Assembly: GCA_934047225.1 (NCBI GenBank)
Contig: OW204010.1
Coordinates: 434,001 to 498,000, forward strand
Direction of reading: 5' to 3'
DNA: 64,000 bases
Source: Ypsolopha sequella
Taxonomy: Eukaryota; Arthropoda; Insecta; Lepidoptera; Ypsolophidae
Shown here: positions 34,901-45,800 of the stretch, piece by piece
Numbering within the stretch: the stretch's first letter is position 1
Layout of the letters: each line of letters starts with the position of its first letter
Program-made: the position numbers and the translations under genes
Notes under the pieces: generated by a model
What the model was told of the DNA's origin: nothing
The model's database searches: none
The model's input: the letters and a program-made list of their open reading frames with translations, nothing else

Positions 34901-35605
34901 GGGCATGCAACTAACTGGCTCGAACATGGGGCATGCAACTAACTGGCTCGAACATGGGGCATGCAACTAACTGGCTCGAACATGGAGCATGCAACTAACT
35001 GCCTCGAACATGGGGCATGCAACTAACTGGCTCGAACATGGGGCATGCAACTAACTGCCTCGAACATGGGGCATGCAACTAACTGGCTCGAACATGGGGC
35101 ATACAACTAACTGCCTCGAACATGGGGCATGCAACTAACTGCCTCGAACATGGGGCATGCAACTAACTGCCTCGAACATGGGGCATGCAACTAACTGGCT
35201 CGAACATGGGGCATGCAACTAACTGGCTCGAACATGGGGCATGCATTTAACTGGCTCGAACATGGGGCATGCAACTAACTGCCTCGAACATGGGGCATGC
35301 AACTAACTGCCTCGAACATGAGGCATGCAAATAACTGGCTCGAACATGGGGCATGCAACTAACTGGCTCGAACATGGGGCATGCAACTAACTGGTTCGAA
35401 CATGGGGCATGCAACTAACTGCCTCGAACATGGGGCATGCAACTAACTGCCTCGAACATGGGGCATGCAACTAACTGCCTCGAACATGGGGCATGCAACT
35501 AACTGCCTCGAACATGGGGCATGCAACTAACTGCTTCGAACATCCATGTACAAATTGTTGATCGAAGGCCTCGAAACGTAAAGTGCTCTCGTAAAAAAGG
35601 TCATA
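31979..35605 (+). mobile_element. interspersed element split by the 28-bp array
   Basis: 31979-32067 carries cgggtcttacgcgatc, catctcatcactgc and ttcccgtagacca. 35560-35605 carries ctcgaaacgt and ctcgtaaaa. These are, in order, the two flanks of the region seen uninterrupted in reverse complement at 7905-8060. The array therefore lies inside a copy of that element, and its unit corresponds to the element's gacca-gcatgcaact-ctcgaa core. Confidence 0.65.
32068..35543. repeat. 28-bp satellite, about 124 copies
   Basis: Unit gaacatggggcatgcaacta, actggctc (or gcctc, gccac). Other variants are gcatttaac, gcagctaac and gggacatg. Rare markers occur in pairs: aggcatgcaaataac at 33201 and 35329 (76 units apart) and catacaact at 32721 and 35100 (85 units less one base, the base missing at a 27-bp unit near 33050). 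This shows a large internal duplication. No open frame of note, since 28 is not divisible by three. Confidence 0.97.
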
Positions 35606-36040
35606 TTTAAATTTATGAATATTTAAAACAATATTTAAATTTTTTAGGCATTTTAATGTTATAGTAGTTTTAGTTTTAGTTATTTTTTAAGTTTTAAATT
35701 TTTAAATTGTATTGTAATTAATTATGTTGATTGTTTATGAATAAAAATAAAAACTGAATGTGAAGTCAAAAAAAAAAAAAAAGCAAAATTTCTGGAATTC
35801 TAATTTACAGAAACCAATGAAAACTTTGCGATGGCAGCATACGTAGACTAAGGTTTCAATTAATTAGAAAAAGGCGGGTTTTTCACAATAACACTTACAG
35901 AAAGTTAATGTACTTATAGGAACATAATTGAGAGAGGGATCCCTCAAACTCCATCTTCCACCAATTAACTTTTTTAAATCTATTACATTGAGCTATTATT
36001 GAGTTTCTTAAAAGTTGTAATTTGTTCTGTTTTTAATTTT
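35606..36040. other. spacer with MITE fragment
   Basis: AT-rich, with a poly(A) run at about 35767. 35790-35890 repeats the right arm of the MITE at 10618-11010 (aattctaatttacagaaacc, aaactttgcgatggca, aattagaaaaaggc, gtttttcacaat). No gene. Confidence 0.6.
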
Positions 36041-36204
36041 TTGTATTTTTATGTGTAGTTTCTGTATCACCTATGTATTTTTATGTGTAGTTTCTGTATC
36101 ACCTATGTATTTTTATGTGTAGTTTCTGTATCACCTATGTATTTTTATGTGTAGTTTCTGTATCACCTATGTATTTTTATGTGTAGTTTCTGTATCACCT
36201 ATGT
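36041..36204. repeat. 32-bp repeat, about 5 copies
   Basis: Tandem copies of tgtatttttatgtgtagttt, ctgtatcaccta, almost without differences. Confidence 0.93.
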
Positions 36205-36289
36205 GATTTTTAAATTATATTAAGTTGACAAAAATCTGCTGATATTCAGCACTGCGCAGATATATTTACTTGCCCACAGCACGATATGT

Positions 36290-36480
36290 CCCCATTTTTA
36301 ACTGACTGCAAAAAAGAAGGAGGTTCTCAATTCGACTGTATTTTTTTGGCATTGCTACTCCATCATTTCTGAACCAATGAACCAAAGATTCTTTTTTTGT
36401 TTGGAAGAGTGTGCATCCAGTTAGGTCCCATTTTGGGATAGGTCATGGTCTGATGAAGGTCTTCAGAATAGGCAGTGGAA
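36290..36480 (+). repeat. lepidopteran AACTGACT...GGAGGTTCTCAATTCGACTG repeat
   Basis: Contains aactgactgcaaaaaagaag and gaggttctcaattcgactgt, followed by ccatcatttctgaaccaatg. I recognise this as a common interspersed repeat of moth and butterfly genomes. The GC-rich stretch at 36480-36660 after it has no convincing frame. Confidence 0.55.
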
Positions 36481-36805
36481 CTACTCAGAAAATGACAGCG
36501 TACCTCTCGAGATTACGAGAGGAGCGTCGTCGGACGAGTCGAGCGGGGTGGGGTGGTGTGAGCGCGGGGCAGGGACGCTTCTAACTCTGCGTCGCGTTGC
36601 GTCGCCCGTCTCACAAATCTCCACTCGCACCGCGGACATTTATCGCGTAACTATCTTACAACCACTATTATAAATAACATCTAGATACGCTAGTTATGCT
36701 AGTTACGACGCGGTTATTTCGAAGGAAGGGTATTACCTTTATTCTTCACGTAAACACAAAAGCAAGAGCCTCCGCGACAATGTAAAACTGACAATAGTAC
36801 ACATA

Positions 36806-36893
36806 GAGCACGAAAACCTTCTTTCTCTGAGAGCCAACCAAGGAGTTAAGGTGGTAAAACCTTCTTTCTCTGAGAGCCAGCCAAGGAGTTAAG
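36806..36893. repeat. 43-bp repeat, outlying two copies
   Basis: Two units of aaaaccttctttctctgaga, gccaaccaaggagttaagg, separated by 500 bp of AT-rich sequence from the main array at 37396. The intervening 36894-37395 interval shows nothing else. Confidence 0.9.
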
Positions 36894-37395
36894 AAGATGG
36901 CATACCCTAGCAACTTTTTTTATTACCCGTCCAGCGCAATAAGTCCTACGGCAAAGACTTTATTTGCTTGTCATAGAGGCGATTATATGTTGGCTCTTTG
37001 GCCTCTTTTTCTTGAACGCGTAATACTAGTGATCACGCAGCGAAACAACAAATTGGTGTGTTTTTAGCTAATACTGAAAAATTCTGTAGGGAAAAAAATA
37101 TTGAATTTAGGTGATATACCTTCATATTTCTATTACCTATTTTATGAAAAAAAAATCAAGTTGATCTCTTAACCGCGTTCTTGAAGCGAACGTTTGATAA
37201 CCAAAAAAAGAGAGGGTGCAAAACATTTTTTTTTGACAAAAGTATAAATCTTAGTACATTGTTTATACGTAACATCCCTAGAGAAAAGATTAATAAACCA
37301 AATATATTTTTTTCAATGCAAGGAGAGTCCGAATTTCTTCAAACGAATCCTAGATAGACTGGAGTTGGTCTTGCTCTAGGCTCAGGTACAGGCTT

Positions 37396-37999
37396 AAGGA
37401 GGTAAAACCTTCTTTCTCTGAGAGCCAACCAAGGAGTTAAGGAGGTAAAACCTTCTTTCTCTGAGAGCCAACCAGGGAGTTAAGGAGGTAAAACCTTCTT
37501 TCTCTGAGAGCCAACCAAGGAGTTAAGGAGGTAAAACCTTCTTTCTCTGAGGGCCAACCAAGGAGTAAAAGTTTTAAAACCTACTTTCTCTGAGAGCCAA
37601 CCAAGGAGTAAGGTGGTAAAACCTTCTTTTTCTGAGAGGCAACCAAGGAGTTAAGGAGGTAAAACCTTCTTTCTCTGAGGGCCAACCAAGGAGTAAAAGT
37701 GTTAAAACCTACTTTCTCTGAGAGCCAACCAAGGAGTTAAGGAGGTAAAATCTTCTTTCTCTGAGAGCCAACCAAGGAGTTAAGGAGGTAAAATCTTCTT
37801 TCTCTGAGAGCCAACCAAGGAGTTAAGGAGGTAAAATCTTCTTTCTCTGAGGGCCAACCAAGGAGTAAAAGTGTTAAAACCTACTTTCTCTGAGAGCCAA
37901 CCAAGGCTGGAGTAAGATGGTAAAACTTACTTTCTCTGAGAGCCCAACCAAGGAGAGTGGGGTTAAACCTTCTTTTTCAACGAGCCAACCAAGGAGTTA
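37396..37999. repeat. 43-bp minisatellite, about 14 copies
   Basis: Diverged units of aaaaccttctttctctgaga, gccaaccaaggagttaagga, ggt. Variants are gagggcc, agtaaaagtgtt and aaatctt. Divergence is higher than in other arrays, and the three-unit pattern of gagggcc plus agtaaaagt repeats, so it is an older array with higher-order structure. Confidence 0.93.
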
Positions 38000-38109
38000 A
38001 ACAGAAAAACGGCACAAAACACACAACTTAATATTATTGCCTTACTTTTAAATCAAAAGTATGCGATGAACGCGTTTTAAAGTAATTCGCGGAAATGGCT
38101 TACCTACTA

Positions 38110-38340
38110 ATAATTAGATTTTCACATTGATGTCATTTTATACATTACATTTTCACATTGATGTCATTTTATACATTACATTTTCACATTGATGTCATTT
38201 TATACATTACATTTTCACATTGATGTCATTTTATACATTACATTTTGATTGCATTCAATTAATAAACTACAAACCAAATGTTATCAAAATGTAATGTACC
38301 TATAAAATGACGTAATTTTTCTGTGAAAATGTAATTAGTT
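38110..38340. mobile_element. MITE with one terminal repeat amplified to four tandem copies
   Basis: The right end, reverse complemented, reads aattacattttcacagaaaa, attacgtcattttataggta, cattacatttt. The left end has aattagattttcacattgat, gtcattttatacattaca, and then ttttcacattgatgtcattt, tatacattaca repeated at a 31-bp period, four copies in all to about 38245. A short centre separates the two sides. The array is clearly an expansion of the left inverted repeat. Confidence 0.8.
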
Positions 38341-38379
38341 GCTTTAAAGTCAAGGAAGCAACTTGGGGCCGCTCGAGTT

Positions 38380-39410
38380 CAATATTATAATCATTGACCT
38401 AACCACCGTAGTCGCGAATGCCAAATGCTTACTGTTCGCAGATGACTTGAAATTGCTTTTACCAATTAAAGAGGAACTGACTGTGAGCACCTCCAAGGAG
38501 ACGTGAATATGGTGGTCGAATGGAGCAAGATAAACAAGCTGCAGTTCAATTTCAGCAAATGTTCTATAATAACATTTAGCAGAGCACTGACACCACTCCA
38601 CTACAAATACCAATTGGACAACGCACAGATAACGAGAGTGGATTCGATGAGAGATCTGGGTGTAAGGCTACACGCTGAACCAAGATTGCGTGAACATGCT
38701 GTTAATGTTTGTAAAAAGGCGTATAGGAATTTAGGATTCATGCTTCGCGTAGCAAATGAGTTTACAAACTTAAAAGCTCTAATAGCACTGTACGGAGCAT
38801 TAGTTAGAAGCCAGTTGGAGTGCAACGCCACAGTATGGGCTCCACACGAAACTAAGTATATTACAATGTTGGAGCGCATACTAAACAAATTTACAAGATA
38901 CTTGTACTGGAAAATGTATGGCGTCTACCCTTTCTATCCATTGATGTATCCGACCTCGTTCGTGCTTGGCATGGTTGGATACAACGAGCTGGAAACTAGA
39001 AGAAATATGTCCCTCGCACTATACATTTTTAAGATATTTCGAGGTAAACTTGCCAATCCGAGCATACTGGGTCTGGAGGGGGTGAAATTGTGTGTACCGG
39101 ATGACTATGTACACAAGCGCAGGATGCCGCTTCTTTTCGCGGTGCCCCACGGGAGGACCAATTTGCTCGGAAAAGCACCTTTGACACGCACCATGCGCAC
39201 ACTAAATCTGGTCGCGGAGAAAATTGACCTTAACCACTGTTCTCTGAGCGAGTTCGTAAGGGCTACTATGTGGATTTTATGTTACTGAAAAATTGATGTA
39301 CTAGTTGTTATATAGGTTGTTTATGTTAAATTAAGTTAGTTGACTTCTTACACTATTGTATTAGGATTACCTGTAATAATAGCTGTAATATGTAAATAAA
39401 TAAATTAAAA
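38380..39410 (+). pseudogene. LINE reverse-transcriptase C-terminal half
   Basis: FADD catalytic codons at 38435-38446 (CLLFADDLKLLLPI) are followed, after one frame change near 38500, by a 261-codon frame to a stop at 39286-39288. This frame contains WSKINKLQFNFSKCSIITFS, MRDLGVRLHAEPRLREH, and LYGALVRSQLECNATVWAPH, the thumb and connection region of jockey/I-type elements. The 3' end is AT-rich with aataaataaattaaaaaaa at about 39400. The 5' part is missing and the FADD region is in a different frame, so it is inactive, but the main frame is well preserved and fairly young. Confidence 0.85.
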
Positions 39411-39554
39411 AAACGCATTTATTGCATAAGTACTAGCTTTGCATTTTCCCGTAATAAAAAGAAGCTATCTGTATGCAAAAATTACGTCGATTCGTTGCTC
39501 CGTTGCTGCGTGAAAGAAGGATAAACCAACAAACACACTTTCGCATTGTAACAG

Positions 39555-39900
39555 GAGTCCATCCATCATCCTAGTTCGTCCACTGCTGGACATAAGCCTT
39601 TCCAGGACTTTGCCACACCCGGCGGTCATCCTGGAAGAATTGCCCATACTCACACACGCTGGGCAGGCAGGTCGGTGAGCACGGTGCCGGAACCCTCGCA
39701 CCAGTGACGCCGCTGCCCGTCACCAGTCTGTTCCATATAAAGCCCGGCTATTAGGGATGGATATACCACCATCCATCGGTGCCAGACATGGTGGGCCTCC
39801 TGGTTTTTTGCCTGTGAGCTGTCCTCTTACTCTCCCCCGAATTACTTCAAGGGGGTCTCCAAGTAAGATAGTGGTACCTACACAGTCGAGCCCGGCATCA
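39555..39900 (-). repeat. dispersed repeat, copy 2
   Basis: Continuous partner of 25198-25721, without the interrupting segment: catcctagttcgtccactgc, tggacataagcc, tttccaggactttgccac and onward. The open frames on both strands here have no family identity beyond this repeat. Confidence 0.75.
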
Positions 39901-41059
39901 GCTCTACCACCTATAGTACCACCACCTGTAATAGGGGTACGGATTTTTATTAAAAGGTGAGCAAAACGAACATGAAAAAAAAAATGTTTATTCAATAACC
40001 AGAAATACATTAAATTACAACGCTGAGGCCTTCTTTTAAGTATAGAAATACTTGTTCCAGAAGACCTCGCTCCTTCAAATCCATAGCTTCAAGTTATGAT
40101 AAACAAGTATTACAGTTAGTGTCTTATTGTGTGAGTGGAGGTGTCTGTGATTCTGTTAGGGTTTGTGTGTGTGTTTGAGTGTGAGGGAGGTTGTGTGCGT
40201 CAAGTGTGTGTGTATTTGAGAGGAAAAAGGTGTATGTGTGTGTGGCTTTGCGTTTGTTTATATATAAATTAAGTATGGTTGTAAATATGTATCGCGTGAT
40301 AGGTATATGATTCCAAAATTGTTATTATTTGTATTGTATAAATACATTTAATATAAATATATAATATGTATGCATACATACACTGATAAGTGATATTTAT
40401 AATAAACGTTAGACTATCGGCTGTAGTAGTGACTCAATTTCGTCATAGGTTTTATTTAGTATCCAATTGATTACAATTTTTTTACATTCGTGGTATTGTT
40501 TATTAAAACAATATTAAGATGTGCGTTTTGTTACGTTATTCTGTTTTATCACCTTAAGGTTAAATGTCAATCGCTGAGCACAAAATGCATCACTTAACTT
40601 TGTATTTCTTGTTAAATGTCAGTCGCTTAGCTCAAGGAGAAGTAGCTATCTCTAGGGTAGGTAGTGCCTACCCTGGCTTCATACAAACAATATTTTTTCA
40701 AAGTGTTATTTAATTCTTTTCATATTTTATTTATTGTCAAACTTGACCTTATGATTACTTTCCGGAAAAAAACTCAATGCACTCCACTGATAGGGGTAAC
40801 TATATTGTAACAAGAGCAGAGGAGAGGACTAGGGAGAGGCGAGGCGAGGTGGCGTGAGCGTCGGTGAGGAGAGGAGAGGAGAGTTGGGTTATCTGTGGAG
40901 AAGTGTTAAAGTCATCTGTGGAGACATGTTTTTGTTATCTTTCTAGTGGACTCTTTTCTTTTTTTGACATTCTAAATCTATGGATATAAAAACTGACAAT
41001 TGGAAAAATAAAGAGAAAGTAATTGATTTTCTATATTAAGTTTATTATTCCGCATCTTC
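39901..41059. other. intergenic; fragment of the 52-bp satellite sequence
   Basis: 40557-40640 carries about 1.6 copies of the satellite unit (tcaatcgctgagcacaaaat, gcatcacttaactttgtatt, tcttgttaaatgtcagtcgc). 40130-40255 has GT-rich simple sequence. 40820-40880 is a GA-rich gaggcgaggcgaggtggcgt stretch. No gene seen. Confidence 0.6.
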
Positions 41060-41801
41060 GTTACAATATATAAAGGCAAGAAACATCAGGATATTCCTAT
41101 CATATCAAGCTTACATCCTATTCTTAACAATAAAACAAATGTAGAAGCATTGTGGTTGAATGTTAAATATGGTAAATTTGAACTGGTTATTGCAGGTGTT
41201 TATCGCCCTACCCACTATGATGTGAAAGAATGTGATAAGTTGCTAATTGAAACAATCAAACAGGCTGCTGAAGAGAGTGGAAATTTACTAGTTGCTGGAG
41301 ATTTAAATCTCCCTGACATTGAATGGCCACTACAGAAACTGGATGGTTATAATGCACTTCATGAAAGATTCATAGAAATGATAACTGAAACTAATCTACA
41401 TCAGTTGGTGACAGAAATAACGAGAAAGCGAGTGAATGAATGAAGAGTCATTACTTGATCTTATTTTATGCAGTGACGAAACCTTGTGTACTTAAATAAT
41501 ACATTATCCCCAAATAGGTAAAAGTGACCACATGGTCCTTTTTGGGACACTACAAATCCAGAATGACCAAATACTCAACATTGTTGAGAGAAAACAAAGA
41601 AAAAACTTCTACAGTGCTGATTATGAAATCATAACGGCCCGGCTACTAGATCATAATTTAAATTCCATACGTGTACCACCTTTATCCCAATAAGGCATGG
41701 ACTGGCATTCATAAGGTTATTACAGAAAAGGTACCACTTACAAGAATAAATAAAAAGAAAAATATTAAAAAACCATGGATTGGACAACAGATAGTAAAAC
41801 T
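41060..41801 (+). pseudogene. CR1-like LINE, left part (endonuclease), split by Copia
   Basis: 41150-41443 encodes FELVIAGVYRPTHYDVKECD, then NLLVAGDLNLPDIEWPLQK, the phosphodiesterase motifs of an apurinic-type endonuclease. A four-base tgaa duplication near 41440 shifts the frame, after which LLDLILCSDE and SDHMVLF continue. The frame reaches KKPWIGQQIVK at the Copia insertion site and resumes at 46965. The element is 5'-truncated and carries several frame breaks that predate or are independent of the insertion. Confidence 0.85.
41797..41801. repeat. target-site duplication of the Copia element (left)
   Basis: AAACT, identical to 46965-46969. Removing the Copia element and one AAACT restores the reading frame of the LINE across the site. 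Confidence 0.93.
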
Positions 41802-42090
41802 TGATGGATGGCAGGTGGATCGTGTCGTGCTACAACGTGATCTTCTTCGGTGTCGATACATAAATAAAACCCACAGCTGGTTGATGAGAATCCCAATGAT
41901 TTATTTGTTAAAATAAATATACAGGATTGCACTTTAGGATGTCTAATATAAAAGGATTTAATTTATTATAATTAATTCTGAAGTCAAAGTCAAGGCGGCA
42001 GACAGAAGTAAGAAAAGGGGTAAAACAATTGACAGTAAGCCGCCTGTGTTGCTATACCATAAAAAGGATTGTGAGATACCATATTCAACA
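41802..42090 (-). repeat. Copia 3' LTR
   Basis: 289 bp, TGATGGATGGCAGG to ATATTCAACA on the + strand. It is identical to 46676-46964. On the element's strand it has an AT-rich TATA-like tttatatta and an AATAAA polyadenylation-type word. Confidence 0.95.
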
Positions 42091-42102
42091 CTTCCCCTTC
42101 TC
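42091..42102 (-). promoter_or_regulatory. Copia polypurine tract
   Basis: gagaaggggaag on the minus strand immediately precedes the 3' LTR, the position and composition required to prime plus-strand synthesis. Confidence 0.85.
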
Positions 42103-42345
42103 ACAAACCGAAAGTTATGTTAAAAATACTCAAACGAAACAATTTCCATGTGCTAAATATTACAGGCAATCAATATACATTCCAAATTCTAACATTTTAT
42201 ATACAATTGCATAAACACGTTACACTTATATTTACATGCATATTCTCATGCATGCATCATACATTTCAATTAAGTACATAACATTATATTTAAACATGCA
42301 CATGCATGTATAAAATATATTTCAATTACATATAATATACATAAT

Positions 42346-42826
42346 CTATTTAATGTTCATACTGCTAATGAACTCAGCATGCTTCATAGAACACAAAGGT
42401 TTTGTAAGGACATCTGCAATCATTACATTTGTAGGTAAGTATCTTATAGACATCACATTATTTCTAATTAAATCTTTCACATAATGATACCTTATATCTA
42501 TGTGTTTCGTGCGTTTATGACAGTACTCTTTTACTTCTAACAGTCTCTGTGCACTTTGATTATCATTATAAACAATGATATTGATGTTCCCAGGTATAAT
42601 CTCTGATAAGAAATTTTTAATGAAACAAATGTCTTTGCAGACATCACCAATTGCTAAATATTCTGACTCTGTGCTTGAGAGTGCGACACAGCGCTGCTTA
42701 CGTGATTCCCAGTTTACTGTGTTACTTCCCAACTTAATAACAAACCCAGTATAAGATCTCCTATCATTGGGGTCATTGGCCCAGTCTGCGTCAGTATAAG
42801 CAGTTAAGTTAAATTCACCACTTTTT
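42346..42826 (-). CDS. Copia RNase H domain (frameshifted from pol)
   Basis: About 160 codons in the frame adjoining the main pol frame, ending at 42346. It contains YTDADWANDP, the RNase H start, then ALSSTESEYLAIGDVCK with catalytic Glu, VYNDNQSAQRL with catalytic Asp, and RTKHIDIRYHYVKD near the end. It belongs to the same polyprotein; the break lies at the T5 run 42822-42826 (A-run on the coding strand). A sequencing error in the homopolymer would give the same picture. 42103-42345 is the 3' untranslated region. Confidence 0.88.
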
Positions 42827-45800
42827 ATAAAACAAAGAGTAGTTAATTGTCCCCGCTAAATACCGCAGTATGCGTTTTGCTGCCTGCCAATGTGTTTTAT
42901 TAAAACAATTATTAAACTGACTTAGTTGACTGCAGGCATATGAAATATCAGGTCTTGTGCAAACTGACAAGTACATAAGACATCCCATAAGTTGCCTATA
43001 TTGATAAGTTTCATCATCACATAAGCTAACACTTTCTGACTGTGCAAATTTACAATTTACAGGCATTGGTGTTTTGACGGCTTTACAGTTCTGCATACCA
43101 AAACGTAACAGTAAATTTTTAATGTATTCAGACTGATCTAATTTTAAAATTCCTTTAGGTCTTTCTCTAGTTACATTTATACCTAAGCAGCTCTTGAGAG
43201 CACCTAAGTTTTTAACATTAAAATTATTCTCCAACAAAGGTAGCAATACATTTTTCTTGGAGCTGTAAAATATGTAAAAATCATCCACATATAATGCAAT
43301 TATTGTAATATCATGACCTAAACGTTTTACATAAACACAAGGCTCACATTTGCTTTGACTATAGCCATTGTCAGATACTAATACATGGACTTTTTCATTC
43401 CAAATTCTACTGGCTTGCTTAAGGCCGTATATTCCTTTTAATAACAAACAAACTTTGTTTTTATCATTATTAATGCTAAAACCTGGAGGCTGCTCCATGT
43501 ATATGGTTTCTTGTAAATCTCCATTAAGAAAAGCAGTGGCAACATCAACATGGTCGATATTTAAGTCTAATTCGTTAGCCAAAGAGAACAAAATCCGCAT
43601 CGTACAATGTCGTACAACAGGTGAGAAAGTATCATTGTAATCAATGCCTTCGACTTGTGTAAATCCTCTAGCAACCAAACGGGCTTTGCACTTATCGAAT
43701 TTACCAGTTGCATCATGTTTTCTCTTAAAAACCCACTTACATTTTATTACATTTTCATGAGGTGGTCGATCAACAAGTTTCCATACCTTGTTCGCAGTAA
43801 TGGAATCATATTCATTCTGCATTGCGGCTTGCCATTCTTGACTGTTAGGACAAGAAATAGCTTCCTCATATGTGGAAGGTTCCTCATATGACAGACCCTG
43901 AGCCATCATAGTAAAATCAGTTTCGTAATCTGCATACCTGGCAGGAGGTTTAGAACGAGTACTGCGGACTGACCGAGTGCCAGAGCCAACAGGCGGCACA
44001 GCAATCTCTTCCCCTCCAGCTGACACCTCGGGAGATGAGGTTACATATTCATGGCGCGTGCTGCGAACAGGCGATGAAGTGGAACCGTCTTCGTTCTCGC
44101 TGCCAGTGCAGTACAACTCAGTACTATCTGAAATCACCGAAGAGTTACTCTTAGTCTCAGTGGAACTGTCATTTTCAGCTAAATTTGGTTCTATTACCTG
44201 ACTAGAATCCAATACAGTACCACTACTGATATTCAGCTCCTTATTAGGGCTTGAATTCAGCACAGTGTTTTTACTAGAATTGGAACTCAGTTCAAAATTA
44301 CGACTATTAATATTATTATCACTAGAATTTAATTCATTCATAAAATTGTGATCATTAGTCAATTCATAAGAAATAAATTCATGATTATTAATACTGGTAA
44401 TGTTATTTTTATAAAATTTTTCTTCTAAAAACGCTACATTTCTAGAAATTAAAACATTTTGAGGATTTAAAGGGTCAGATAGTCTGAATCCCTTTGAGGT
44501 TTCGCTATAGCCTACAAAAATGTACTCTTTACATTTTGCGTCTAGTTTACGACGCTTTTGACTAGGGACAAGCGAATATGCAACACAACCAAACACATGG
44601 AGATGACTAAGGTCTGGCCTTGACCCAGTCCACATACTCTCTGGAGTCTGTCCTGAAAGGGCCTTGGTAGGGCTCCTATTCTTTAAGTAAATTGCAGTCA
44701 TGACTGCCTCACCCCAGAATTTCTCAGAGAGACCTGCTCCCAACATCATGCACCGAGCTTTCTCCATAAGAGTTCTATTAAGGCGTTCTGACACACCATT
44801 TTGCTGTGCACAATAGGGAACAGTGTTTTGGTGAATAATGCCCTCATTCCTCAACAATGTTGAAAACTTAACATTACAGTACTCGCCTCCGCCATCAGAG
44901 CGCAAAATCTTAACAGGTAAACCCAATTGCTTCTCTACTAGATTTTTAAAATGAATAAATTTAGTAATTACCTCAGATTTATTTCGAAGCAAATATCCAA
45001 ATGTTTTCCGTGTATGGTCATCTGTGAACGTAACAAAGTACTTTGCTCCCCCCCAGCTGCTCGTTTGGATAGGGCCACAGACGTCGCTGTGTATTAACTC
45101 GAGAGGTTGACTGGTGCGCTTGGCTTCTCGCTCCGGAAACGGCTGGGCAGACATCTTCCCTTGAAGACAAGGAATACATTCCTTTAGAGTCGCTCCATCT
45201 CCATCCTGAAACAGAATACCGATAGCACCACCACCTCTAAGAGTACACATACCTGACAAACTGAGATGCCCCAGCCTTTTATGCCACATATCCATGGACA
45301 CTGTAGACGCAGCAGTGACTGCAGCACTCAGTGACTTCTGTCTATGTGATGTTTCTTCACACAGAAGCAAAGAGTGCACTGATGGCAAAGACATACCAGA
45401 CCTACACACTTTCCCATTCAATTTATAAATACCATTATCATTTGGGGCAAATACAATTGGGTTGCCAGAGACTTTACAACTATTAATTTCATAAATGCTA
45501 CAACCTTCTTGACTAAAATAAACCGTGTAACCCTTTTCTATTAATCTAAAAACAGATAAAAGGTTGGCAGATAGTTGAGGAACATACAAAACATTTTGAA
45601 TCATTCTTACCGAATTATCATTAGTTCTTATGTAGATATCACCAGATCCTAAACATTTTAACTTCTCATTATTAGCAGTCATAATACTATTATTGCACTT
45701 ATTTTCTTTATAGTTCATAAACCATTCTCGATTGTTGCACATATGGGTAGTACATCCGGAGTCCACGAACCAGCCGTCATCCCTAGCAAGGAATGCAGAA

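Noticed and set aside
32068..35543. CRISPR-like regular repeats
   Set aside because: The units are contiguous with no unique spacers, and the DNA is eukaryotic.
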